Assembly (NCBI RefSeq): GCF_039531105.1
Contig: NZ_BAAAPK010000001.1
Location: 2,666,001-2,730,000 of the forward strand
Direction: 5' to 3'
DNA: 64,000 nucleotides
From: Microbacterium lacus
GTDB lineage: Bacteria; Actinomycetota; Actinomycetes; Actinomycetales; Microbacteriaceae
In this document: positions 1 to 6,715 of the stretch, in pieces
How positions within the stretch are numbered: the first letter of the stretch is position 1
Layout: every line of letters begins with the position of its first letter
Notes under the pieces: model-generated
Databases searched by the model: none
What the model saw: the letters and a program-made list of their open reading frames with translations, nothing else
What the model was told of the DNA's origin: nothing
Translations under genes and position numbers: made by a program

Positions 1-176
1 AGCCCGGCGATCACCCCGGCCTCGTCGGCCTCGTGCTCGAACACGGCCTTCTCGGTCTCGATCTCGGCGACCGTCTGGCCGACGGACACTTCGTCGCCGA
101 CGGATACGAGCCAGCTCTGCAGCGCGGCCTCGGTCGCTCCGGCCATCACGGCCGGCATCCGCATGATCGTCGCCAT
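1..176 (-). CDS. 2-oxoacid dehydrogenase E2 component, N-terminal lipoyl domain (partial)
   Basis: Only the first 58 codons are inside the window; the gene runs off the left edge. The visible protein begins MATIMRMPAVM and is a biotinyl/lipoyl domain: the motif VGDEVSVGQTVAEIETEKA carries the lysine (in ETEKA) that accepts the lipoyl group. The start ATG (176-174) overlaps the E1 stop as TGATG, so the two genes are translationally coupled. Role by family: the E2 acyltransferase core takes the acyl group from the TPP-bound E1 intermediate and passes it to CoA. The start reads ATIMRMPAVMAGATEA rather than the usual MPALG, so this could also be a lone lipoyl-carrier protein. The catalytic domain is not visible. 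Confidence 0.8.
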   Translation of the reverse strand, partial: MATIMRMPAVMAGATEAALQSWLVSVGDEVSVGQTVAEIETEKAVFEHEADEAGVIAG

Positions 177-2365
177 CAGCGGCCACCGAACCCTTCGCGC
201 ACACGCTCGATCCCGGCGACGACCTCTTCGGTCCGGGCGATCGCCGCACGCTCGAGCACCTGTGAGATCGACGGTGACGCCTCGCCGCCGGTGACCCGCT
301 GCACGGGCTGGTCGAGCCAGTCGAAGAAGCGCCGCTGGATCTCATCGGCGAGCCACGCGCCGTAGGACGTCCCCTGCGCGCCCTCCTCGACGATCAGGAC
401 CGCGTTCGTCTTGCGGATGCTCGCGCCGATCGTGTCCCAGTCGACGGACGCACGGTCGAGCCAGCGGAGGTCGATGAGCTCGGCATCCACGCCGGTCTGC
501 GCGATCGCCTCGGCACTGTGCCGCACCATGGACAGATAGCTGATGACGGTGAGGTCGGCGCCCTCCCGACGGACCGCCGCGGTACCGGGCGGGATCACGT
601 AGTCCAGGTCGTCGTCGGAGACCTGCTGCATCGTCCCGTACAGATCGACGTGCTCGATCACGAGCACCGGGTCGTCGATCGCCAGGGCCGCGTTCATGAG
701 CCCCACATAGTCGGCGGCGGTCGAGGGCGCCACGATCCGCCACCCTGCGCTCGTGGCGAAGATGCCCGCCGGGTCCATCAGGTGCTGCGACCCGTAGCCC
801 GAGCCCATTGCGACCTTCGTGCGCAGCACGAGGGGCACGGCGTGGGTGCCCCCGAACATGTGGCGGGCCTTCGCGATCTGGTTGAAGACCTGATCGGCCG
901 CGACCCAGACGAAATCGGGATACATGAACTCCACGACCGGACGGAAGCGCCCGTCCAGCGCGAGTCCGCCGCCGAGGCCCACGAACGCGTTCTCGCTGAT
1001 CGGCGTGCCCAGCACCCGCTCGGGTCCGTACTTCTTCGCCAGGCCCTTCGTCGCGCCGTTCGTGCCGCCGGCCAGGCGATGCACGTCTTCACCCATCACG
1101 ATGATGCGCTCGTCCGCTTCCATCCGGCGGTCCATGATCGCCGCGACGACGTCGACGAACTTGCGCTCCCCTGCGGCCTGAGCGGGCTCGGCCGCGGTGC
1201 GGGCATCGAGTCCGTCCAGCTCGCGCAGGTCGCTGCGGATGCCGACGTCGACGAATCCCGGATCGGGCCAGAGCGCCGGACGGATGCGCCGGCGCGCAGG
1301 GTCGTCGGGATCCTGCTCGAGGAGCTCCGCGACGGCGGACGCCATCGCCGTCTGGGCATGCGATCGCAACGCGAGGACAGCAGCCTCGTCGATGAGATCG
1401 CGGGAGATCATCTCCTTCGCGACCCGATCGAGCGGGTCGCGGGCCCGCCACGTGCCCTCCTCTTCCTTGGTGCGGTAGCCGAAGGCGCTCCCGGGGTACG
1501 GACCGTTCTGGTGGAAGAACCGGTAGACCTCGGCCTCGATGATCGTCGGCCCGTCGCCGGCCCGCATGCGCTCGGCCGCCGCTTCCATCGCCAAGTGCAC
1601 CGCGAGCGGGTCCATTCCGTCGACCCGCCAGGCCGGGATGCCGAATCCCTGACCGCGCACGGAGAACCGCGTGTCGGCGGTGACTTCCGCGGCGTGCGTG
1701 GACACGGCGTACAGGTTGTTCTCGATGAAGAAGCACAGCGGCAGCTTCCAGGCGGCAGCGAGGTTCATGCTCTCCAGGACCGACCCGATCTGGCTGGCGC
1801 CGTCGCCGAAGCAGTTGATCGACAGGTCGGTCGTGCCGGCGTGCTTCTGGGCCCATGCGTTGCCGGCGGCCATCGGCGCGCCGCCGCCGACGATGGCATT
1901 CGTGCCGAGCGCGCCGGCCTCGAGCCACTGCAGGTGCATGGACCCGCCGCGGCCGCCGCAATACCCCTGAGCGAGCCCGAGGATCTCGGCGAGAGTTCGC
2001 TGCAGCACGTCCTGCACCGCCTCGTCGACGGGTTCCTGCGCGCGCATGGACCCGCCGCTCACGTGGGTGAGCGCCTTGGCGAGGAACTGGTGGTGACCGC
2101 GGTGCGATCCGTTGATGCCGTCGGTGGAGCGCAGCCCCACGATGGAGCCGACCGCGCCGCCCTCTTGACCGATGCTCGAGTGCGCCGGACCGTGAACGAG
2201 GCCCTCTCCGGCCAGATCGAGCACGGTCTCCTCGAACGCGCGGATCAGATGCAGCTGCACGAGCATCGTCTCCAGCAGCGCGGGATCAGCGGCGTCCCAG
2301 TCCTCAGGCGTCGACTCGAGTTCGATCCAGTCGACCCCGGTGTCCAACGAGCGCGTGCGCGGCAT
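176..2365 (-). CDS. Fused alpha/beta E1 component of a thiamine-dependent 2-oxoacid (or acetoin) dehydrogenase
   Basis: 729 residues. It decarboxylates a 2-oxo acid (or cleaves acetoin) on thiamine diphosphate and transfers the acyl group to lipoyl-E2. The N-terminal half is E1-alpha: GYCGGRGGSMH, then the TPP/Mg motif starting GDGASQ near residue 190 and ending about 30 residues later in ENN. The C-terminal half (about 400-729) is the E1-beta transketolase-like domain (IIVMGEDVHRLAGGTNGATKG, VVEFMYPDF, VLIVEEG). Alpha and beta are separate genes in most bacteria, so this is a fusion. An upstream extension in frame is possible, but ATG 2365 is preceded by GGAGGCAAGG, an excellent ribosome binding site. 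It lies upstream of the E2 gene and divergent from the VOC-GntR pair. Substrate unknown. Confidence 0.88.
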   Translation of the reverse strand: MPRTRSLDTGVDWIELESTPEDWDAADPALLETMLVQLHLIRAFEETVLDLAGEGLVHGPAHSSIGQEGGAVGSIVGLRSTDGINGSHRGHHQFLAKALTHVSGGSMRAQEPVDEAVQDVLQRTLAEILGLAQGYCGGRGGSMHLQWLEAGALGTNAIVGGGAPMAAGNAWAQKHAGTTDLSINCFGDGASQIGSVLESMNLAAAWKLPLCFFIENNLYAVSTHAAEVTADTRFSVRGQGFGIPAWRVDGMDPLAVHLAMEAAAERMRAGDGPTIIEAEVYRFFHQNGPYPGSAFGYRTKEEEGTWRARDPLDRVAKEMISRDLIDEAAVLALRSHAQTAMASAVAELLEQDPDDPARRRIRPALWPDPGFVDVGIRSDLRELDGLDARTAAEPAQAAGERKFVDVVAAIMDRRMEADERIIVMGEDVHRLAGGTNGATKGLAKKYGPERVLGTPISENAFVGLGGGLALDGRFRPVVEFMYPDFVWVAADQVFNQIAKARHMFGGTHAVPLVLRTKVAMGSGYGSQHLMDPAGIFATSAGWRIVAPSTAADYVGLMNAALAIDDPVLVIEHVDLYGTMQQVSDDDLDYVIPPGTAAVRREGADLTVISYLSMVRHSAEAIAQTGVDAELIDLRWLDRASVDWDTIGASIRKTNAVLIVEEGAQGTSYGAWLADEIQRRFFDWLDQPVQRVTGGEASPSISQVLERAAIARTEEVVAGIERVREGFGGR

Positions 2366-2388
2366 CCTTGCCTCCGTTTCACCGTCAC

Positions 2389-2418
2389 AATATCTCGGAT
2401 TGCATCCAATCACAACAA
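2389..2418 (-). promoter_or_regulatory. Probable sigma70 promoter of the E1-E2 operon
   Basis: On the minus strand, TTGTTG (2418-2413) and GATATT (2394-2389) are separated by 18 nt and lie about 24 nt upstream of the E1 start codon. The spacer contains the 14-bp palindrome listed separately, an arrangement that fits repression by occlusion. Neither hexamer is a perfect consensus. Confidence 0.4.
2398..2411. promoter_or_regulatory. Palindromic operator candidate for the GntR/FCD regulator
   Basis: GATTG-CATC-CAATC is a perfect 5-bp inverted repeat; its core ATTGCATCCAAT resembles the short AT-rich palindromes bound by FCD-type GntR regulators. It sits in the divergent region between the E1 operon and the VOC-GntR operon, inside the likely E1 promoter spacer. 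Assignment to the adjacent regulator is inference. Confidence 0.45.
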
Positions 2419-2486
2419 TGTGCCGCATCAGGACTGGTAATCGCCACGTTTCAGCGCAAGGATGGATCCAATGAAGGGAGATCGTC

Positions 2487-3008
2487 ATGATCCCTGGTCT
2501 GCGCGGAAGCGACCACCTCGGCATCACCGTCCCGGATATCGACCAGGCGGAGCGCTTCTTCGTCGACGTCCTCGGCGCGGTGCCGGTCTACACGCTCGGT
2601 GCCAAACGCGCCGACGACGACTGGATGAGCGTCCAGTTGGGCGTCCATCCGCGAACGGTCATCCGCGAGATCCGCTTCTACCGGCTGGGCAACGGCACCA
2701 ACATCGAGCTGTTCGCCTACGACAGCGCAGACGGGCAAGCACCGCAGCCCCGCAACAGCGACATCGGCGGCCACCACCTCGCGCTGTACGTCGACGACAT
2801 GGATGCCGCACTGGAGTACCTTCGACGGCATGACGTCGAGATCATGGGCGAACCGGTCGCAAGCGCGGGCGCGTCCGCCGGCCAGCGCTGGGTGTACTTC
2901 CGCAGCCCGTGGGGAATGCAGTTCGAGCTCGTGAGCTTTCCCGAGGGCAAGGCCTATGAGGACGGGGCGGCGACGCTGCTGTGGCACCCCGCACGGCCCG
3001 CCGAGTGA
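2487..3008 (+). CDS. VOC (glyoxalase/bleomycin-resistance fold) family protein
   Basis: 173 residues. Two beta-alpha-beta-beta-beta repeats are visible: residues about 8-70 (GSDHLGITVPDIDQAERFF, then RFYRLGNGTNIELF) and about 90-155 (GGHHLALYVDDMDAALEYL, then YFRSPWGMQFELVSF). The His in DHLGIT, the Glu in NIELF, the His in HHLALY and the Glu in QFELV occupy the usual metal-ligand places, so a metal-dependent isomerase, lyase or dioxygenase is possible. The exact reaction cannot be assigned. The start ATG is preceded by GAAGGGAG. The stop overlaps the GntR start (GTGA), so the two are one operon, transcribed away from the E1-E2 genes and probably serving the same pathway. Confidence 0.85.
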   Translation: MIPGLRGSDHLGITVPDIDQAERFFVDVLGAVPVYTLGAKRADDDWMSVQLGVHPRTVIREIRFYRLGNGTNIELFAYDSADGQAPQPRNSDIGGHHLALYVDDMDAALEYLRRHDVEIMGEPVASAGASAGQRWVYFRSPWGMQFELVSFPEGKAYEDGAATLLWHPARPAE

Positions 3009-3709
3009 GCGTCCCCCGTACCGGCGCGCCGGCGGCCCGGGCGGTGCGGCCCACCCCCGACGGTCACGGTGCCGCCGGCATCCGCGTCGCGGACGCCCTC
3101 CGCACGTCGATCCTCGACGGCGACTACGTGCCCGGCGAGCGCATCCGCCAGGAGGTGCTCGCCGAGAGGTACGGCGCGAGCCGGGTACCGGTGCGTGAGG
3201 CGCTGCGCACGCTCGAGGCGGAGGGACTGATCACCCTCGTCGCGAACACCGGGGCCTGGGTCGCTCAGATCAGCCTCGCCGAGTGCGAGGAGATGTACCA
3301 GATCCGCGAGCGGATCGAACCATTGCTGCTCCGTCTCAACCTCCCGCTCCTTCAGCCGGGCGATGTCGCGGAACTCGAGAGGCTCGCCGACGCGATGGAA
3401 ACCGCGGACGTGGAGGAGTTCCTGAGCCTGGACCGCACGTTCCATCTGTCCTGCTACGACCTCGCCCCCACGTCGGTGCTCGGCGATCTCGTCGTCCAGC
3501 TGTGGAACCGCACGCAACACTATCGGCGTGCTTTCACGCGCGTCTTCCGGTCCGAGGGCGACCGGAGCGTCCACCACGAGCACCACCTTCTCGTGGCCGC
3601 GATCCGCCGAGGCGATGCGGACGAGGCCGAGCGGGTGCTCGCCGGACACATCCGCCGCACCCGTCTCGAGCTCGCGCGTCACCCCGAGGTGTTCGCCGGA
3701 CCCGAGTGA
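3005..3709 (+). CDS. GntR-family transcriptional regulator, FCD (FadR) subfamily
   Basis: 234 residues from GTG 3005, chosen because it overlaps the VOC stop as GTGA; an in-frame GTG at 2981 would add 8 residues. A winged helix-turn-helix (about 25-95) shows IRVADALRTSILDG, YVPGERIRQEVLAERYG, SRVPVREALRTLEAEGL. The C-terminal FCD ligand domain has the metal-type residues in LDRTFHLSCYD, HHEHHLLVAAI and HIRRTR. Such proteins usually repress nearby catabolic genes until a small carboxylic acid binds the FCD domain. Likely targets by position are its own operon and the divergent E1-E2 operon, through the palindrome at 2398-2411. Confidence 0.9.
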   Translation: MSVPRTGAPAARAVRPTPDGHGAAGIRVADALRTSILDGDYVPGERIRQEVLAERYGASRVPVREALRTLEAEGLITLVANTGAWVAQISLAECEEMYQIRERIEPLLLRLNLPLLQPGDVAELERLADAMETADVEEFLSLDRTFHLSCYDLAPTSVLGDLVVQLWNRTQHYRRAFTRVFRSEGDRSVHHEHHLLVAAIRRGDADEAERVLAGHIRRTRLELARHPEVFAGPE

Positions 3710-3713
3710 CCAC

Positions 3714-4421
3714 TCAGGTGAGACGCCATCCGCGGTCCACGTCGATGTTGGTGCCGGAAACTCCCTGATTGCGCAGCAGGAACTGCGTCGCATCGACGAT
3801 GTCCGCCATCGTCGCCAGCTCCCCGCCCGGAGTGCGCGAGGTGTAGCCGTCCAGCACCGCGGCCGGCTTGCCGGCCCAGAAGGGACTGTCGCCGATGATG
3901 CCGGGGTGGATGCCGTTCACCCGGATCGGGGCGAGTTCGAGCGCCAGCGTCCGTACGAGCCCCTCCACGCCGCCGTTGATCGTGGAGACCGTCGTCGAGC
4001 CCGGGTACGGCGCGTCCTTCGCGCGACCGCCGAACAGCACGATGCCGGTGGAGCGCACCGGGGCGAGGCGGTCCAGGAGCGTGTGGATCACCTCGGTGTA
4101 GCCGATCAGCTTCAGCGTCACCAGGCGCCGTGCGCGAGCGATGTCGTACTCGCGCACGGTGTTCGCGTCGCGCTCGATCGCGGCGAGCACGAGCCCGTGC
4201 ACGTCGCCGAGCGGGGCGAGCTGTCCGGCGATCGACTCGGGCTCCGAGATGTCCAGTGCGATCGAGGCGGCGCCCTCGCCGAGCGAGGCGGCGACCTCGG
4301 CCGCGCCCTCGGCGCTGCGGCCGGTCAGCACGACGCGATCGCCACGGGCGATCACGTCGCGGGCGAGCTCGAGTCCGATGCCGGATGTTCCTCCGACGAC
4401 GACGATCGTGCGATCCGTCAT
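3714..4421 (-). CDS. SDR-fold protein lacking the catalytic YxxxK motif
   Basis: 235 residues. The Rossmann start VVVGGTSGIGLELA is the TGxxxGIG-type dinucleotide site of short-chain dehydrogenases, followed by LDISEPES and VHGLVLAA in the usual places. Where the family has YxxxK before AAVEGL, this protein reads VSTIN before GGVEGL, so both catalytic Tyr and Lys are replaced. The C-terminal part (VNGIHPGIIGDSPF, GVSGTNIDVDRGW) is normal. It may bind NAD(P) without canonical redox activity, or use other residues. Last gene of the seven-gene operon; its start overlaps the stop of the upstream dehydrogenase (ATGA). Confidence 0.82.
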   Translation of the reverse strand: MTDRTIVVVGGTSGIGLELARDVIARGDRVVLTGRSAEGAAEVAASLGEGAASIALDISEPESIAGQLAPLGDVHGLVLAAIERDANTVREYDIARARRLVTLKLIGYTEVIHTLLDRLAPVRSTGIVLFGGRAKDAPYPGSTTVSTINGGVEGLVRTLALELAPIRVNGIHPGIIGDSPFWAGKPAAVLDGYTSRTPGGELATMADIVDATQFLLRNQGVSGTNIDVDRGWRLT

Positions 4422-5299
4422 TTCTCCTCCAGGGGTGGGTACAGTCCGCGGCGCATGACTTCGGCGGCGGCGCCCCAGTCGTACGTCTTCAGTTCGCTGT
4501 CGGCGAGGGCGATCTCGTACACGCGATGCATCGCCGGCGCAGTCGGCAGGACGACGTCGCGTTCGGCGGCCACTTCTTCCGCGAGCTTCAGATCCTTGAA
4601 CCCGAGGGCCATGACGAAGCCGGGCGGATCGTAGGACTGATCGACGATCTCCGCGCCGTACCCCCGATAGACGACGCCGTCGAACAGCGTGCTGGTGAGC
4701 AGTTCGTGGAACATCGCGGGGTCCACGCCGTGCCGCTCCGTCATCGCGACGGACTCCCCCAGCGCCTGGATCGCATGGATGATGTTGTAGTTCACCGCGA
4801 CTTTGACCACGTTCGCGGCACGGGGACGCTCTCCGAGCCGCCAGACGCGCTGACCGAGGACCGCGAGGAGAGGCAGCACCTGTTCGATCAGGGTCGCGGG
4901 TCCTGCAGCGAGGATGTTGAGCTTTCCGGCTGCGGCGACCGTCGGGCGGCCGAGGACGGGCGCCGACACGTATCCGATCCCCGCACTGCGGAAGAGCTCC
5001 TCGAGTCGGTCGGCGGCTGCAGGGCTGATCGAGGCCATGTTGACGTGGATGCCGCTCCCCTCCGCGACCGATGCGGCGTCGAGCACCCGCTCCGCGGCGT
5101 CGTCGTCGGCGAGCATCGAGAAGGACAGCCCCGCCGCGAGCACCTCGCCGGGCGTGCGGGCCCTGCGCGCGCCCGCCGCGATCAGGGGGTCCGCTGCCGC
5201 TTCGGATCTGTTCCACACGGCGACGTCGTGCCCGGCCTCCACCAGACGCGTCGCCATCGCGGACCCCATCGATCCGAGGCCCAGGAAGCCGATCCGCAC
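4418..5299 (-). CDS. NAD(P)-dependent beta-hydroxyacid dehydrogenase-like protein (3-HIBADH/6PGDH superfamily)
   Basis: 293 residues, the usual family length. The N-terminal nucleotide site GFLGLGSMGSAMA is followed by VWNRS. The substrate loop reads VSAPVLGRPTVAAAGKLNIL, the APVxGRP type shared with glyoxylate/succinic-semialdehyde reductases and imine-reductase-like members. The catalytic lysine is present in NVVKVAVNYN (near residue 170). It would oxidise a hydroxy acid or reduce a semialdehyde or imine intermediate in the pathway of this operon. The start is GTG, directly after the M24 stop (TGACGTG); the stop overlaps the SDR start. Confidence 0.88.
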   Translation of the reverse strand: MRIGFLGLGSMGSAMATRLVEAGHDVAVWNRSEAAADPLIAAGARRARTPGEVLAAGLSFSMLADDDAAERVLDAASVAEGSGIHVNMASISPAAADRLEELFRSAGIGYVSAPVLGRPTVAAAGKLNILAAGPATLIEQVLPLLAVLGQRVWRLGERPRAANVVKVAVNYNIIHAIQALGESVAMTERHGVDPAMFHELLTSTLFDGVVYRGYGAEIVDQSYDPPGFVMALGFKDLKLAEEVAAERDVVLPTAPAMHRVYEIALADSELKTYDWGAAAEVMRRGLYPPLEEK

Positions 5300-5300
5300 G

Positions 5301-6683
5301 TCAGGCCTCCCCGCGACGCCACGCGGTGTTCAGGTGGGACTGACTGTCGCGCTGCAGGTTGAGGGGTCCGCCGACGGCGATGTAGCGGGGCCCGGCGACC
5401 AGGAGCTCTTCAGCCGGGAACTTGGTGATGACCTCGCACCCGTCCGCGGTGACGACGACTTCTTCTTCGATCCGGGCGGCGCCCCATCCATCCGCCGACG
5501 GCCAGTAGGTCTCCAGCGCGAACACCATGCCCTCCTGGATGACTTCGGGGTGATCCAGCGACACCAGGCGCGAGAAGATCGGCTTCTCCCAGATCGACAG
5601 ACCGACACCGTGTCCGTACTGCAGTGCGAACGCGGCTTCTTCGTCGGCGAAGCCGAACTCCTGCGCGGTCGGCCAGACCGAGACGATGTCGGCAGTGGTC
5701 GCCCCGGGCTTCACGAGCGCGATCGCGCGGTCCATGTACTCTCGCGCCCGCGTGTACGCGTCGCGCTGTGCCGAGCTCGCCGAGCCCACGGCGAACGTGC
5801 GGTAGTAGCACGTGCGGTAGCCGTTGAACGAGTGCAGGATGTCGAAGAACGCCGGATCTCCCGGACGGATCAGGCGGTCGCTGAACACGTGGGGATGCGG
5901 CGAGCAGCGCTCGCCCGAGATCGCGTTCACGCCTTCGACATACTCCGAGCCGAGGTCGTAGAGGGTCTTGGCGACCACCCCGACCGCTTCGTTCTCGCGG
6001 ACGCCGGGACGCAGGAACCGGTAGAGCTCCTCGTACGCGGCGTCCACCATCGACGCCGCCTGCGTGAGAAGCCGGATCTCGTCACCGGTCTTGATCCGTC
6101 GCGCCTCCATGAAGACCTGCTGGCCGTCCACGACCCGGATGCCCTCCTGCTGCAGCGCGAACAGGATCGGCAGCTCGATCACGTCGACGCCGAGCGGCTG
6201 ATCCGCGAGGCCGAATTTCTCCAGCTCGCGCTTGATCTTCTTCGCGACGCCCTCCGCGATGCCCGCGTCGGGGGTGAAGGCGCCGCGCAGGGTCGAGATG
6301 CCCGCGCGGGCGCCGCGCTCGAGCCGCGGACGCGGGGCGTTCTCGTGCGGCGCGTTCGGGTCGGCATCCATCTCCGCCGTCGTGACGTCCAGCCACGGGT
6401 TGTACAGCGCGTGATGCTTGGCCGCGGAACCGAAATCCCACGAGATCGGGTCGCTGTTGCGGGTCAGCAGGCTGAAGCGGATGAGCTTGTCCATGGCCCA
6501 CGTGCCGATGTGGGTCGCGGTCATGTAGCGGATGTTGGAGAAGTCGAACGCGAGCACCGCGCCGAGCTCGGAGCGGTCGAGCTCGGCCCGGAGGCGCCGC
6601 AGGCGGTCGGAGCGCAGGCGGTCGAAATCGACGCGCGCCTCCCAGTCGACGGCGTTCATGCCGGTCGTTCCGGTGTTCTTCAT
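5301..6683 (-). CDS. M24-family (creatinase/prolidase-fold) protein with an altered metal site
   Basis: 460 residues with an N-terminal creatinase-type domain (about 20-195) and a C-terminal pita-bread domain (about 205-435). The five metal-ligand positions of M24 peptidases read D281, C292, H358 (GHGVGL), E391 (FALET) and E406 (RIEEE): the second Asp is Cys (GYRTCYYRT instead of GYxxDxxRT). Members that lose ligands include creatinase, which hydrolyses a C-N bond without metal, and the fold also includes the DMSP lyase DddP, so a non-peptidase role is plausible. ATG 6683 has AGAGGAC upstream; an inner ATG eight codons on is an alternative. It sits between transporter and dehydrogenase genes in one operon. 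Confidence 0.85.
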   Translation of the reverse strand: MKNTGTTGMNAVDWEARVDFDRLRSDRLRRLRAELDRSELGAVLAFDFSNIRYMTATHIGTWAMDKLIRFSLLTRNSDPISWDFGSAAKHHALYNPWLDVTTAEMDADPNAPHENAPRPRLERGARAGISTLRGAFTPDAGIAEGVAKKIKRELEKFGLADQPLGVDVIELPILFALQQEGIRVVDGQQVFMEARRIKTGDEIRLLTQAASMVDAAYEELYRFLRPGVRENEAVGVVAKTLYDLGSEYVEGVNAISGERCSPHPHVFSDRLIRPGDPAFFDILHSFNGYRTCYYRTFAVGSASSAQRDAYTRAREYMDRAIALVKPGATTADIVSVWPTAQEFGFADEEAAFALQYGHGVGLSIWEKPIFSRLVSLDHPEVIQEGMVFALETYWPSADGWGAARIEEEVVVTADGCEVITKFPAEELLVAGPRYIAVGGPLNLQRDSQSHLNTAWRRGEA

Positions 6684-6715
6684 GATGTCCTCTCTGACGT
6701 TCTGGTCCAGGGGGC

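Noticed and set aside
518..2440. Long open frame (640 codons) on the plus strand opposite the E1 gene
   Set aside because: Arg/His/Gly-rich translation without domains, typical of the antisense frame of a GC-rich gene; E1 has full motifs and a strong ribosome binding site.
5301..6683. Assignment of the M24 protein as DMSP lyase DddP
   Set aside because: The ligand pattern differs: DddP keeps the Asp that is Cys 292 here, and overall similarity by eye is limited to the fold.
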